Below, one piece after another: positions 6,726-16,638 of a stretch of DNA of 64,000 nucleotides. The first letter of the stretch is position 1; each line of letters starts with the position of its first letter. The translations under genes and the position numbers were made by a program. The DNA comes from Colwellia sp. TT2012. GTDB taxonomy: Bacteria > Pseudomonadota > Gammaproteobacteria > Enterobacterales > Alteromonadaceae. Under the pieces are notes generated by a model. The model had not been told where the DNA came from and made no database searches. It saw only the letters and a list, made by a program, of their open reading frames with translations. The DNA lies in assembly GCF_001440345.1 (NCBI RefSeq), contig NZ_LJYX01000006.1, positions 744,001 to 808,000 on the forward strand. Reading direction: 5' to 3'.

Positions 6726-9644
6726 ATGATGAAAGTTAAGATGAAAAATAAGATGAAAAAGAAATATTTGGCGGCCGTAATAGCCGCAAGTTTAACGTTA
6801 TCCGCCTGCATGGCAACCACTGACGCTGACTCTAGCACTAGCGCGTCAATACAATCATCTGCAAATGAAGCCAATAAAGTCTTTAGCCAAAAATACTTAT
6901 TCAAAAAATTAGCGAATGGTTTAAGTGTATTAGTGGTGAGAACTGACTATCCAGATCTTGTTTCCGTACAAATCCCGGTGTCAGTTGGCTCTCGCGATGA
7001 AGATGAAGTGGGTAAAACCGGCTTTGCACATTTCTTTGAGCATATGATGTTTAAAGGCTCAGAAAAATTTCCACAAGATGTTTATTCTGATTTATTTAAA
7101 AATGCCGGTGTTGATAATGGTGCTTACACAACCAACGATTACACCAATTATCATTTAGATTTTTCTAAAGCACATTTAGATAAAGTATTAGAAATTCAAG
7201 CGGATCACTTTAAAAACCTTAGCTACACAGCGGCACAATTCAAAACTGAAGCGTTAACGGTAAAAGGTGAATACTTAAAAAACAATGCTAGCCCCATTCG
7301 AAAGCTACTAGTGGCTGTGCGAAAAGAAGCATTTGAAAGTCATACCTATAAACATACGACCATGGGCTTCTTTGAAGATGTAGAAGCAATGCCTGAGCAA
7401 ATGGCTTATGGTGAAAAGTTCTTTAATCAGTTTTATAAGCCTGAATATGTTTCTATAGTGATTGTTGGTGATGTTGAGCCACAAGCCACAATGGCTATGG
7501 TAGAGAAACATTGGGGCAGTTGGCAAAAAGGTGATTTTGTTAATGAAATCGCGCCAGAGCCAAAGCAAACAGCAGCAAAGTATGTTCATGAACAGTTTGA
7601 TGGTTTACCTGGTCATTGGTTATTAGTTTCTTATAAAGGCTCTGATTGGCAACCGAAGGAAAAAGATCGCGCCGCTTTAGATTTAATTGCTGAATTGTAT
7701 TTTTCAAAAAACTCAGTATTGTATCAAGAGCTAGTGGTAGATAAGCAATTGGCGAGCAAAATGTTTAACTACAATCCTGAAACAAAAGATGCTGGCTTAC
7801 GTCATGTATTCATCAAAGTGAATGAAGAAAAAGATTTAGCGATTGTCCGTGATGCCGTGAATCGTACTTATGCGCAAGCTCGTACTGAGCTGGTTTCAGC
7901 CGAAAAGCTTGATAACTTAAAATCCAATTTAAAATATAGCTTTGTCAATAAGTTAGATTCTTCCGAGTCTATCGCTTCTACACTTGCCAGTTATATGCAC
8001 TTTGATCGTGATCCAGAAACGATTAACCACCTATATAATAGCTTTGATAAGATATCGGCTGAAGATATCAAAGACATCGCCAATCAATATTTTGTCGATG
8101 AAAACCGCACTACAGTGACGTTATCAGCATTAGATAAAATTGCTGGCTTTGCAGAAGAAGTTGACTTAAACGGCGCGGTGGCAAAAATCGAGATGAACAA
8201 GGCTCACCCTAGTGCGCCGCTGTTTTCGGTCTTAGATAAAACGAATGACTCGCCGTTGATTGATATTAACTTCCTGTTTTATACTGGTGCGGCAGCAGAT
8301 CCAGTCGGTAAGAAAGGTGTGGCGGCATTGACCGCGCGCATGTTAACCCAAGGAGGTTCACAAACGCGTAGCTATAAAGACATTCAGCAAGGTCTATACC
8401 CTTTAGCCGGACAGTTTTCGTCTCAGCTTGATAAAGAAATGATGTCGTTTACCGGTCGTGTTCACAAAGACAATGCCAGCCAGTGGTATCAATTGATCAG
8501 TGATCAATTATTGAATCCGGGTTGGCGTGAAGAAGATTTTAAACGTCTGAAAAAAGAGTTAATTGAGGGCATTAAATCAGGGCTTAAATCTTCTAATGAT
8601 GAAGAGTTAGGCAAAGAGGTGCTTTATAGCAAGTTGTATCAGGGCCATGTTTATGAAAACTATAATAATGGTGATTTGTCTGACTTAGCAGCACTCACCA
8701 TTGAAGATGTTAAAACCTTCTACAGCACACAACTTACCCAAGCTAAATTACATTTGGGTATTACTGGCGCTATGCCGAGTGCTTTAAAAGCCCAGTTAAT
8801 CTCCGACTTAACCGCTTTACCTGTTGGTGATGAAAAACGCTTAATTATTGCCAAAGCACCGATTTTAAAAGGTCATCATGCGACAATTGTAGAAAAGAAT
8901 GCGCAATCAACCGCAGTATCTTTTGGTTTCCCCATCGATACAATCCGCAGTGACAAAGATTGGGCCGCGCTTTGGTTAGTGCGTTCATATTTTGGTGAAC
9001 ACCGTAGCTCTAACAGCTACTTGTATCAACAAATACGTCAAGCACGTGGTATGAACTATGGTGATTATTCTTATATTGAATATTTCCCACGTGGTATGTA
9101 TCAAACTAAGCCTGATGCAAACCTAGGCCGTTCAAGCCAAATTTTTCAAATTTGGTTACGTCCTTTACGTTCAAATAATGATGCGCATTTCGCCACACGT
9201 GCCGCTATATATGAGTTGGATAAACTGATTAAAAATGGCATGAGCGAAAAAGACTTTCAGGCAACACGTAATTATTTAACTAACTATGCTCCGCAATTAG
9301 TGGCTAGCCAAGACCAGCAGTTAGGTTATGCACTTGACAGTGAGTTTTATCAAACAGAAGAGTTTGTTAAGTACGTACGTGGTGAGTTTGCCAAACTATC
9401 ATTAGCTGATGTCAATCGTGTTATTAAAGAGAACTTACAAACTGATGATATTCATTATGTTTTCATTTCAAGTGATGCTAAAGATATGAAGAAACGTTTG
9501 TTGTCTGAACAAGTATCACCGTTAACATATAACAGTGAAAAACCGGCCGAGCTTTTAGCTACCGATAAAATTATCGAAAGTTACCCGTTAACGCTACCGG
9601 CGAAAAATGTTGAAGTTATTGCGGTAGACAAGGTGTTTAAATAA
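6726..9644 (+). CDS. M16 family zinc metallopeptidase, lipoprotein
   Basis: 972 residues. A lipoprotein signal is visible: basic N-terminus, hydrophobic core, then LTLSAC with Cys at residue 28, so it should be lipid-anchored in the envelope. The inverted zinc motif HxxEH appears as HFFEHMMFKG (about residue 106), with the distal ligand glutamate in ALTVKGEY about 75 residues later. This is followed by the regular two-lobe M16 layout (active N half about 55-500, inactive C half about 520-940). Family members are clamshell peptidases for unfolded peptides. A GGGAAC precedes the start; ATG at 6729 is an equal alternative. A strong terminator follows at 9732, so it is monocistronic. Confidence 0.92.
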   Translation: MMKVKMKNKMKKKYLAAVIAASLTLSACMATTDADSSTSASIQSSANEANKVFSQKYLFKKLANGLSVLVVRTDYPDLVSVQIPVSVGSRDEDEVGKTGFAHFFEHMMFKGSEKFPQDVYSDLFKNAGVDNGAYTTNDYTNYHLDFSKAHLDKVLEIQADHFKNLSYTAAQFKTEALTVKGEYLKNNASPIRKLLVAVRKEAFESHTYKHTTMGFFEDVEAMPEQMAYGEKFFNQFYKPEYVSIVIVGDVEPQATMAMVEKHWGSWQKGDFVNEIAPEPKQTAAKYVHEQFDGLPGHWLLVSYKGSDWQPKEKDRAALDLIAELYFSKNSVLYQELVVDKQLASKMFNYNPETKDAGLRHVFIKVNEEKDLAIVRDAVNRTYAQARTELVSAEKLDNLKSNLKYSFVNKLDSSESIASTLASYMHFDRDPETINHLYNSFDKISAEDIKDIANQYFVDENRTTVTLSALDKIAGFAEEVDLNGAVAKIEMNKAHPSAPLFSVLDKTNDSPLIDINFLFYTGAAADPVGKKGVAALTARMLTQGGSQTRSYKDIQQGLYPLAGQFSSQLDKEMMSFTGRVHKDNASQWYQLISDQLLNPGWREEDFKRLKKELIEGIKSGLKSSNDEELGKEVLYSKLYQGHVYENYNNGDLSDLAALTIEDVKTFYSTQLTQAKLHLGITGAMPSALKAQLISDLTALPVGDEKRLIIAKAPILKGHHATIVEKNAQSTAVSFGFPIDTIRSDKDWAALWLVRSYFGEHRSSNSYLYQQIRQARGMNYGDYSYIEYFPRGMYQTKPDANLGRSSQIFQIWLRPLRSNNDAHFATRAAIYELDKLIKNGMSEKDFQATRNYLTNYAPQLVASQDQQLGYALDSEFYQTEEFVKYVRGEFAKLSLADVNRVIKENLQTDDIHYVFISSDAKDMKKRLLSEQVSPLTYNSEKPAELLATDKIIESYPLTLPAKNVEVIAVDKVFK

Positions 9645-9731
9645 GCCTTTAGTTAAGGTTTTAAACTAAGCTTTTAAATAAGTCCTAACCATAACTCAGT
9701 ATTCAACTGACTGGACTACCCAGACGTTAAT

Positions 9732-9758
9732 AAAACACCACGCTTGCCGTGGTGTTTT
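9732..9758 (+). terminator. Rho-independent terminator after the M16 gene
   Basis: Perfect 11-bp stem (9732-9742 with 9748-9758; AAAACACCACG / CGTGGTGTTTT) with a 5-base loop, followed by TGTTTTT. Confidence 0.88.
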
Positions 9759-10183
9759 TGTTTTTAATAGACGGGAAAAATGGCGGCAGAGTAAATTTAA
9801 TTGATTGCTCGCTGTGGTGACAGAATGCAAACTTCACGCTAAATATGAAGCGACTAAACCAGAGTAGGCGTGGTCATTCGCCGCTTTGATGTAGTCGCCA
9901 CCGAAGCGGTGCAATTATCAATAAAAAGATAAATATAAAAGGCTGGCACGCCCTGAAATCAAGCTTGACTGAGATCTTGTCTTTTCTAATACTTTAGTTG
10001 AATTTATTGCTAATAATCATAGGTTATTCATTTGAAAGCAACGCCTATTTATCTTGGTGTTTCGGACTTTAATGTTGCGATAATAACGCGATGTAAAAAG
10101 TTCATGTAATGTTACTAATGCTATGTTTAATGTTTCGAGCAAATAAGTGGCTGCGGTTATATTTGTCTATTTTTACACTATAA
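9759..10183. other. Spacer of about 425 bp with a repeat-motif copy
   Basis: No gene is recognised. GGCAGAGTAAATTTA at 9785-9799 is a partial copy of the dispersed GTCAGAGTAAA motif seen near 11160, 11264 and 17281. An imperfect inverted pair (CCGCTTTGATG ... CACCGAAGCGG) lies around 9881-9910. It may be decayed repeat DNA. Confidence 0.35.
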
Positions 10184-10211
10184 AAAAACCAATAACAGCT
10201 TATTGGTTTTT
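10184..10211. terminator. Bidirectional hairpin terminator at the 3' side of folD
   Basis: Perfect 11-bp stem AAAAACCAATA (10184-10194) / TATTGGTTTTT (10201-10211) with a 6-base loop. On the minus strand it ends in a U-run and terminates folD. A second hairpin (CTCAG-CTTTCG-CTGAG, about 10232-10247) sits even closer to the folD stop. Confidence 0.75.
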
Positions 10212-10253
10212 AGTCGTAATAGACAATATAACTCAGCTTTCGCTGAGGTTTAG

Positions 10254-11114
10254 TTAAGCGTTAGCTCTTGCCGCTTCAACAGTATTTTTTAATAGGCAAG
10301 CAATCGTCATTGGCCCTACGCCGCCGGGCACGGGTGTTATTGCACCACAAACCTTTTCAACGGCAGCAAAGTCAACATCACCAACAAGTTTACCCTTGCC
10401 ATTCTCATCTTCAATACGGTTAATTCCAACATCAATAACGGTTGCTCCTTTTTTAACCCAACTTGCTTGAACAAAATTCGGACGCCCAACCGCGGCTATT
10501 AAAATATCCGCTTGTCGACAAATTTCAGCTAAGTTCTTAGTGCGTGAGTGGGTAATAGTTACCGTACAGTGCTCTTGTAAAAGTAATAAAGCTACCGGCT
10601 TACCGACAATATTTGAACGGCCAATAACGACGGCATGCAGGCCTGATAAATCTTCACCTAAATGCTTTTTCGCCAAAATAAGACAACCTTGTGGTGTACA
10701 AGGAACTAATGCGCCTTTTTCTCCATTGAGTAAACGGCCAGAGTTCAGGGCATGAAAGCCATCGACATCTTTATGAGGAGCAATGGCAGCAATGATGACA
10801 CTTTCATCAATATGTTTAGGTAAGGGTAACTGCACTAAAATACCATGTACGCTGTTATCATTATTTAATTGCTCAAGCTGTTCAAGCAATTGTTCTTGAG
10901 TGGTATCAACTGCTAATTTAATTTCACTTGAAATCATGCCAACTTCACGAGTTTGCTTAACCTTATTACGAACATAAATTTGACTGGCAGGATCTTCCCC
11001 CACCAAAACAACCGTTAAACTCGGGGTAATATTTTTGTCTTTTTTAAGTTGTGCTACTTCAATCGCCAATGTTTTTCGTAAATCGGCTGCAGCTTGTTTA
11101 CCATCAATAATCAT
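10254..11114 (-). CDS. folD: Bifunctional methylenetetrahydrofolate dehydrogenase/cyclohydrolase FolD
   Basis: 286 residues, the standard length. It interconverts 5,10-methylene-THF and 10-formyl-THF in the cytoplasm with NADP, feeding purine and fMet synthesis. Signatures: [14 protein letters not shown] carrying the catalytic Lys, QLPLPKH, DVDGFH, PCTPQGC, the dinucleotide loop [11 protein letters not shown], and [10 protein letters not shown] near the C-terminus. All expected catalytic residues appear intact. It is transcribed alone, with hairpins directly after the stop. Confidence 0.96.
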   Translation of the reverse strand: MIIDGKQAAADLRKTLAIEVAQLKKDKNITPSLTVVLVGEDPASQIYVRNKVKQTREVGMISSEIKLAVDTTQEQLLEQLEQLNNDNSVHGILVQLPLPKHIDESVIIAAIAPHKDVDGFHALNSGRLLNGEKGALVPCTPQGCLILAKKHLGEDLSGLHAVVIGRSNIVGKPVALLLLQEHCTVTITHSRTKNLAEICRQADILIAAVGRPNFVQASWVKKGATVIDVGINRIEDENGKGKLVGDVDFAAVEKVCGAITPVPGGVGPMTIACLLKNTVEAARANA

Positions 11115-11155
11115 AGGTTGTTCACTTGTTTAAAAGTTGGAATAATAAAATATAT

Positions 11156-11281
11156 GGGGTCAGAGTAAAATAAAAGTAAGTTTATCCGAGGCCAATTAAG
11201 TCGGGACAAGAATTTGGGGGTATTTTACAGTGATATAAGTAGAAACGTTAGTAGAATAACGGTGGTCAGAGTAAATTAAAA
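11156..11281 (+). repeat. Two copies of a dispersed GTCAGAGTAAA motif
   Basis: GGGGTCAGAGTAAAATAAAA at 11156-11175 and GGTCAGAGTAAATTAAAA at 11264-11281 are direct copies about 108 bp apart, between divergent folD and the M20 gene. Related copies occur at 9785 and, as a hairpin, at 17278. Similar GGGGTCAGAGTAAA strings are known near RAYT/IS200-type genes in marine gammaproteobacteria, so these may be REP-like remnants. Confidence 0.45.
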
Positions 11282-11344
11282 TAATTTGAAGTCAAATCAC
11301 TTTTAATAGATATTAACTGTAATTTAAATTTATGCCAGATAACG

Positions 11345-12700
11345 ATGTTTAAAATAATAAAATCAACAGTACTACTTTTTTTAGCCGTTTCATTCGGCTA
11401 TTTATTAGTGTCTCCATCAGCTATGAGTGCCGATACCAAAACAGCATTAGATATCAACGAACAGAACATAGTTAAACAAGTTGCATTAGGCTTGGGGCAA
11501 GCACTTACAGACATTGAGCAAGCGGTAAATATAAATAGTGGTTCGATGAACTTTAAAGGGGTAAAACAGGTCGGTTTATTGGCTAAGCAACAACTTTCAG
11601 CCATAGGCTTTGACGTACAATGGCTCGATGGCAGTGCCTTTAATCGTGCGGGTCATATTTTAGCGACTCACCAAAGTCACAATGAAAACGCCATTAAAAT
11701 TTTAATGATCGGTCATTTAGATACTGTGTTTGCCAAAAATGATGATTTTCAAAAGTTTAAAATGCTCAGTAAAACACAAGCTGCCGGTCCAGGTGTTGCA
11801 GATATGAAAGGCGGTAATACCATTATCATCTCTGCGATGCGGGCATTAAAAAAACTTAATTTACTTGATAATGTCAGTATAAAAGTGCTATTAACCGGCG
11901 ATGAAGAAAGCAGTGGTCGGCCTTTATCTTTATCAAAACAAGCCATAGTCGATGGTGCTATTTGGGCTGACATTGCCTTGGGTTTTGAAAATGGTGATAA
12001 CAATATTAATACCGGCATGGCAGCACGTAGAGGTTATACCGGATGGACTTTAAACGTTGAGGGCAAACCAGCACACTCGTCGCAAATATTTAATGATGAA
12101 GTTGGTTATGGTGCAATTTATGAAACCGCGCGTATTTTAGAAGCTTTTAGAGCCCAGCTGGAACAAGAAGAAAACCTGACTTTTAATCCAGGCATGATCA
12201 TAGGTGGTACTAGTATAGATTTTGATGTCGCTAAATCATCAGGCTCGGCCTTTGGTAAAAGTAATGTTATTGCCCAAAAAGCCAAAGTGAAAGGGGATTT
12301 AAGAGCCCTTTCAAACAAGCAGCTAAAAAGTGCTAAACAAACCATGCAAAACATTGTTAAAAATAACTTAAACCACACTCAAGCTGAGCTGATTTTTTCC
12401 GTGGGTTATCCACCTATGGCTCTCACCCAAGGTAACTTAGACTTATTGGCGCAATATAGCCAAGTCAGTCAAGACTTAGGCTATAACGTGGTAAAACCGG
12501 CAAACCCACGAAAAGCAGGCGCAGCCGATATTTCATTTGCAGCGGAACATGTTGATATGTCACTTGATGGTTTAGGGTTAATGGGCTCAGGAGCACATAC
12601 TAAAAACGAAGTTGCTGATCTCACCACGTTAAATAAAAATATTGAAAAAACGGCAATTTTGATTTATCGTTTGGCTAAAAAAGCAGCTAAACAAAAATAA
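11345..12700 (+). CDS. Exported M20 family metallopeptidase (glutamate carboxypeptidase-like)
   Basis: 451 residues. A signal peptide (about 1-29, ending SAMSAD) predicts export. The di-zinc M20 site is present: His124 and Asp126 in IGHLDTVF, bridging Asp153 in GVADMKGG, Glu187-Glu188 in GDEESSG, and the C-terminal His in GSGAHTKNE. The central dimerisation lid (about 215-330) begins RRGYTGWTLNVEGKPAHSS. The family (CPG2-like) removes C-terminal residues from small peptides or folyl glutamates; the substrate is not deducible. A 13-bp stem-loop follows the stop. Confidence 0.9.
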   Translation: MFKIIKSTVLLFLAVSFGYLLVSPSAMSADTKTALDINEQNIVKQVALGLGQALTDIEQAVNINSGSMNFKGVKQVGLLAKQQLSAIGFDVQWLDGSAFNRAGHILATHQSHNENAIKILMIGHLDTVFAKNDDFQKFKMLSKTQAAGPGVADMKGGNTIIISAMRALKKLNLLDNVSIKVLLTGDEESSGRPLSLSKQAIVDGAIWADIALGFENGDNNINTGMAARRGYTGWTLNVEGKPAHSSQIFNDEVGYGAIYETARILEAFRAQLEQEENLTFNPGMIIGGTSIDFDVAKSSGSAFGKSNVIAQKAKVKGDLRALSNKQLKSAKQTMQNIVKNNLNHTQAELIFSVGYPPMALTQGNLDLLAQYSQVSQDLGYNVVKPANPRKAGAADISFAAEHVDMSLDGLGLMGSGAHTKNEVADLTTLNKNIEKTAILIYRLAKKAAKQK

Positions 12701-12708
12701 CCTTTCAT

Positions 12709-12750
12709 TTTCGATGAGTTTACTGACGTCTAAAAGTAAACTCATCGAAG
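12709..12750 (+). terminator. Stem-loop after the M20 peptidase gene
   Basis: CGATGAGTTTACT (12712-12724) pairs perfectly with AGTAAACTCATCG (12735-12747) and extends by two A-T pairs. There is no U-run after it, so it may protect the mRNA end rather than terminate. The remaining spacer to 13031 shows no gene. Confidence 0.5.
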
Positions 12751-13031
12751 ACATCAAGCTCAAATAAAACCTACCTAACAATGGCCTTGATTGGCATACT
12801 TGCCCATTACTTCCCGCTTAATTTCTGCCCTTAACTTCGGTCTCTTTTATGACGAGTACGATTCAATGGGATATACCTTGTTAATAATCAAAAAAGCTTC
12901 TATTAAATTTCTATAATGGCAAATTATAGATTTATTATAAGACTATTTTTACTAACCTTGCTTCAATCGAGTTAAATAAATCGCAGTAAGCGTAGCGATT
13001 ACATTTAAAACAACAATTGAAGGAAGTATTC

Positions 13032-13754
13032 ATGCGAAAATTATTTTCACCCTTATTAATGGCGACTACATTATGTTCTCCGGCACTTATTGCTGCAGAG
13101 TTTTTACAAAGTATCAAACAAGCAATGTCGTCATATATTCGTACCGACAAAGAAAAAGCTCGAGATAGCAACCGAAAACCGGTAGAAACGTTGCAGTTTT
13201 TCGGCATAAAAGATGATATGAGGGTCTTAGAATTGGTTCCTGGCGGCGGGTGGTACACAAAGTTACTGGCACCAGCACTGCGCGATAACGGACAATTTTA
13301 TTTAAGCCTTGGTACTAAAAGGCTTAAAGAGTCACTGTTGAAAAATAATCCTTTTGATAAAGTTAAGTTAGTTGGTAGTGAAGGTTATGACTTTGAGAAT
13401 CTTAACTTTAATTTAAATGACCTCGATGCGGTATTAACATTTCGGAACTACCATAATTTTGATGAAAATGAACGTGTCAGCGTAAATAAAGCGGCTTATA
13501 ATGCATTAAAACCTGGCGGAATTTATGGTGTAGTGGATCATACGCGCAGACATATGCAAAAGAAGAATGATGAAAATGGTCGTCGCTTTGACCCTGTGCT
13601 TGCCATTAAAGAAATTCAACAAGCGGGTTTTGTTTTAGTGGATTACTCTAGCTTACATTACAAATCAGATGACGAATTACGTTATGAAGTTGGACGAAAA
13701 ACCGTCCGAGGTAACTCCGATCGTTTCACGCTATTATTCAAAAAGCCAGAATAG
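13032..13754 (+). CDS. Predicted class I SAM methyltransferase with signal peptide (COG4798-like)
   Basis: 240 residues from the ATG at 13032, chosen because GAAGGAAG lies 5-12 bases upstream; an in-frame TTG at 13017 is less likely. Residues 1-22 form a clear signal peptide (MRKLFSPLLMATTLCSPALIAA). The mature part has the SAM-binding glycine loop VLELVPGGGWYTKLLAP (65-81), an acidic residue ending strand 4 (LDAVLTFRNYHNF) and PGGIYGVVDHTRR near motif post-III. The fold is methyltransferase-like, but an export signal is odd because SAM is cytoplasmic. Substrate unknown; stands alone. Confidence 0.75.
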   Translation: MRKLFSPLLMATTLCSPALIAAEFLQSIKQAMSSYIRTDKEKARDSNRKPVETLQFFGIKDDMRVLELVPGGGWYTKLLAPALRDNGQFYLSLGTKRLKESLLKNNPFDKVKLVGSEGYDFENLNFNLNDLDAVLTFRNYHNFDENERVSVNKAAYNALKPGGIYGVVDHTRRHMQKKNDENGRRFDPVLAIKEIQQAGFVLVDYSSLHYKSDDELRYEVGRKTVRGNSDRFTLLFKKPE

Positions 13755-13857
13755 GCTGTTGTACTAGTCATTTAAGGTACTAAAAGTAATAAAGCTAATA
13801 AATGGCCTCAAAGGTGGTTTTACTTTGCTGCCATTATTCACAATATAAATCGTCGTA

Positions 13858-14808
13858 TTATTGAGCTGGGTCTAGGTATTTTTTTTCAGAAAAATTCTCA
13901 GCTAAAAAAAATTGTAAGCCAGCTAATTGTTTATCGGAGAACCATTTTTTGTGTGCTTGGTAATAGTCTTTAGTTTGATGGATTTTGGCTAATATTTTAT
14001 TAATATCGTTAATTAGCTCTTGGCCCAATTCACTTTTTGAACAGTTGAAATGTGCAATAAGGTAAGGGGGTGCATCAGCAATGGTGTATTGCTCTAGTAA
14101 GGGTTTTTGTGTTTCATTTGGAGTTATATTTACAGGTAAGGCGAGGACAAAATCAACGCGCGATTTATATAACATCGACGCTAGTGCCACTACTCGCTGA
14201 TTGCCGCCACGGTAATAGATATTTGCTGGATTTATTTGTTTTATTTGCTGGTCAAGAAAATTACCAAAAGAGACATCCTGCGCAACACCCATAGTCTGTG
14301 CTGGTAATGTTTTAAAGACACTGGCAAGATCTTTGATTTCACCCTTGGTATTAAATAATTGACTAGGTAAAGCAGACTTTTGATTAAAGCGGTAAAGTTT
14401 ATGGGTCAGGTAAAAGCTTTGTGGATCTGAAAAGAGTGAATATTCTCTACGCTCTTGTGTATTCGCTCTATTGGCGACACAGACATTATCTTTGCTGCTT
14501 AGTGTTTTAATTATTCGGGGTGCTGTTACTCGTACTATTCGAACATCATATTGTGGTGATTTTTTTAATTGTTGAATGATTAAATTTTCAATATAAGAAG
14601 CGGTTGACGTTTCAGCAGAATTTTTAGCTAATAGATCTATATTTTCAATCTTGTCTTCTACTAACCAAAGGATTTCTTTCTTGCTCACCTGATCATTTAT
14701 TGGCTCACTTTGCGCCGTGGCACTATAAGTAACGCTGTAAAGAACGCCAATAAAAACAGTAAAGCTAATGAATGAGGCTAGCATTGGTGGTGAGGGAAAT
14801 AGCTTCAA
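13858..14808 (-). CDS. Periplasmic substrate-binding-like protein (SBP_bac_3/TIGR02285-like)
   Basis: 316 residues with a signal peptide (about 1-33, ending ATAQSE). The body resembles the two-lobed periplasmic binding fold of amino-acid ABC receptors as found in the TIGR02285-like orphan group of marine gammaproteobacteria: ILWLVEDKI as first strand, an internal NVCVANR with a lone Cys, RVDFVLALPVN, and a helical C-terminus. No ABC permease or ATPase is nearby, so it may act as a sensor or stand-alone binding protein. Ligand unknown. Confidence 0.6.
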   Translation of the reverse strand: MKLFPSPPMLASFISFTVFIGVLYSVTYSATAQSEPINDQVSKKEILWLVEDKIENIDLLAKNSAETSTASYIENLIIQQLKKSPQYDVRIVRVTAPRIIKTLSSKDNVCVANRANTQERREYSLFSDPQSFYLTHKLYRFNQKSALPSQLFNTKGEIKDLASVFKTLPAQTMGVAQDVSFGNFLDQQIKQINPANIYYRGGNQRVVALASMLYKSRVDFVLALPVNITPNETQKPLLEQYTIADAPPYLIAHFNCSKSELGQELINDINKILAKIHQTKDYYQAHKKWFSDKQLAGLQFFLAENFSEKKYLDPAQ

Positions 14809-15087
14809 GGAAAAATCTCTTTTGAGTAAAAAAACAAGCTAATTCTAACTGTATTTTATTTAATAAAATAGCTTTCATCGCTGCAAACATATAAATATAA
14901 ATCGTTGCATAAGTCACTTATCTACCCATGTTAACTCAAAAATAAATCACCTTATTGTTTTATTAGATTGTAGGGAAACAGTGAGTTCTCTTGAACTACA
15001 TGCGGAACGTTCATGAGCAACATATTTACCTTACTTCGAGTACTGGCATTGCTCATCGGTTAGCAAACAGGGGTGTTTTACCCATTT

Positions 15088-15122
15088 AAAAAGCTCCTAC
15101 ATATATAGATGAGGAGCTTTTT
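15088..15122. terminator. Bidirectional terminator after the small lipoprotein gene
   Basis: AAAAAGCTCCT (15088-15098) pairs perfectly with AGGAGCTTTTT (15112-15122) around a 13-base loop, giving a U-run on both strands. It lies just downstream of the minus-strand gene ending at 15150. Confidence 0.8.
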
Positions 15123-15149
15123 ATAAGGAGTGTTTTTAACCGTAAACAG

Positions 15150-15449
15150 TTAAGTTATTGGCGGACAACCTTGAACAAGCATAGCAACAGTGGCTGCAGA
15201 TTTTATATTTTCGTAATATGAGCTAGCATCCGTTTCAGCGCTTGGCGCAATCACTAATCCTGACATCACCGCGATTTGCTTAAGCGTAGCAAAAGAAGTT
15301 TTGTCTGCCTCATAAGCAGCCAATGCGCTGGTTATTTGTCCACAAGAATAACTATTAGCCAAGCCTTTTGAATAAGCGCTTTGCAACTCTGTTGCGCTTT
15401 GGCATGCTGATAATACGATGATCATTAAAACTGAAAGTAAATATTTCAT
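15150..15449 (-). CDS. Small lipoprotein of unknown function
   Basis: 99 residues. MKYLLSVLMIIVLSAC is a textbook lipoprotein signal with Cys16 as anchor (QS at +2/+3 favours the outer membrane). The mature part is a short helical, Ala/Ser-rich domain with two further Cys (SYSCGQ and VQGCPP) that could form a disulfide. It follows the OmpA-family lipoprotein by only 6 bp on the same strand, so the two form an operon and may work together at the cell envelope. No family recognised. Confidence 0.7.
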   Translation of the reverse strand: MKYLLSVLMIIVLSACQSATELQSAYSKGLANSYSCGQITSALAAYEADKTSFATLKQIAVMSGLVIAPSAETDASSYYENIKSAATVAMLVQGCPPIT

Positions 15450-15455
15450 AGTTAA

Positions 15456-16124
15456 TTACTCTGTAATTGGTAACAGAGTGATTTCTACTCTTCTATTAAG
15501 CTCTTTACCCGCTTTAGTCGCATTACTGGCTACTGGCTGAGTTTCACCAAAGCCAACTCTCTCTATTCTATCAGTGATAACACCAGCACCAATTAGGTAG
15601 GTAGAAACTGACTGCGCACGACGTTCAGACAAACGTTGATTAAGTGCATTCGAGCCCGAGCTATCTGTATGGCCAGCTACCACTATCAAGGTTTTGTCGA
15701 ATTCTTGTAACACTAAAACAACTGAATCTAATACCGATAAAAAGCTTTGTTCAATATTAGTATTACCGGAAGAAAAGGTAATATTGCTCGGCATAATAAG
15801 GTTGATGTTATCTCCGTCACGCTCAACGCTAACGCCTGAACCACGTAATTGTTTTCTTAATTTAGCTTCTTGGCTATCCATGTAGAAACCAATGCCACCA
15901 CCAATCGCAGCGCCACCGGCTGCCGCTTGTAAAATTCTACGATTTCTTTTACTAATATCGTCTTCATTTTTGTTGGCTAAATAGGCAGCTACTGCGGCCA
16001 CACTAGCACCAATACCAGCGCCTTTGGCGGTATTACTGACTTTTTCCTCACCAGTATATGGGTCAAAAGTCGAACAGCCTGTTAGGGCAAGACACGTCAT
16101 TAGCGGGATAGTAAATAATTTCAT
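15456..16124 (-). CDS. OmpA-family lipoprotein (YiaD-like peptidoglycan-binding)
   Basis: 222 residues. A lipoprotein signal ends LALTGC (Cys17). A Gly/Ala-rich segment follows (about 33-85, GAGIGASVAAVAAYLANK and AAAGGAAIGGGIGFYMD), like the glycine-zipper of YiaD-type proteins. The OmpA C-terminal domain covers about 105-220 with ITFSSGNTNI, VVAGHTDSSGSNALNQRLSE (peptidoglycan-binding loop) and RVGFGETQPVASNATKAGKE then NRRVEI. It should tether the outer membrane to peptidoglycan. It is first gene of a two-gene unit with the 99-residue lipoprotein. Confidence 0.88.
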   Translation of the reverse strand: MKLFTIPLMTCLALTGCSTFDPYTGEEKVSNTAKGAGIGASVAAVAAYLANKNEDDISKRNRRILQAAAGGAAIGGGIGFYMDSQEAKLRKQLRGSGVSVERDGDNINLIMPSNITFSSGNTNIEQSFLSVLDSVVLVLQEFDKTLIVVAGHTDSSGSNALNQRLSERRAQSVSTYLIGAGVITDRIERVGFGETQPVASNATKAGKELNRRVEITLLPITE

Positions 16125-16638
16125 TTTTTTTCCTTAAAAAGTGTTTTATGGGTTTGGGGTTTGAATATGGTGCTTTAGCATAACTGCCATCATATTTTTA
16201 ACGCTAGCTTTTTCAGATTCATCGCTCATACTTTTCGGTAACAGAGTAGAGGATAAATAGTAAAAAGACTTTAAATTATGGGCAAAGCTAACGGTATGAA
16301 GATAACAGTAGGTAATAAAACGGCGATTATATGTGTCTGGACTTGCCCATGTCCAGATGTATTTATCTTTAATTATCTTGGCTATGGCTATGACTATGGC
16401 TATGAGTTCTTGAGGCGAATAACCGTTGTTTTACAGCTTTTAGCTGTTTGACCCGTATTATTTATTTTTAAACTGGAAGGAAAATACCAACCCTTAACGT
16501 TAACACCGAAATATCAATGAGTACCCTGATGAAGAATAGAAACTTTTACTGTCCGAAATATAGTCAGATTAATACTTAAGTTATACTTCATCAGGCCGAT
16601 ACTTTTTATATAGGCGTTGAAAAATTAAGGTAGATATT
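16125..16638. other. Divergent spacer, about 510 bp
   Basis: Contains promoters for the minus-strand lipoprotein unit and the plus-strand DUF5610 gene. A small inverted repeat (TCTGGAC-N8-GTCCAGA) lies around 16335-16356, and GGCTAT-based hexamers repeat at about 16379-16407. No gene is recognised. Confidence 0.35.

Noticed and set aside
7308-7589. 93-codon minus frame inside the M16 protease gene
   Set aside because: Antisense shadow of a conserved metallopeptidase.
16379-16407. GGCTAT hexamer run
   Set aside because: Only about four imperfect units in an AT-rich spacer; no evidence of function.
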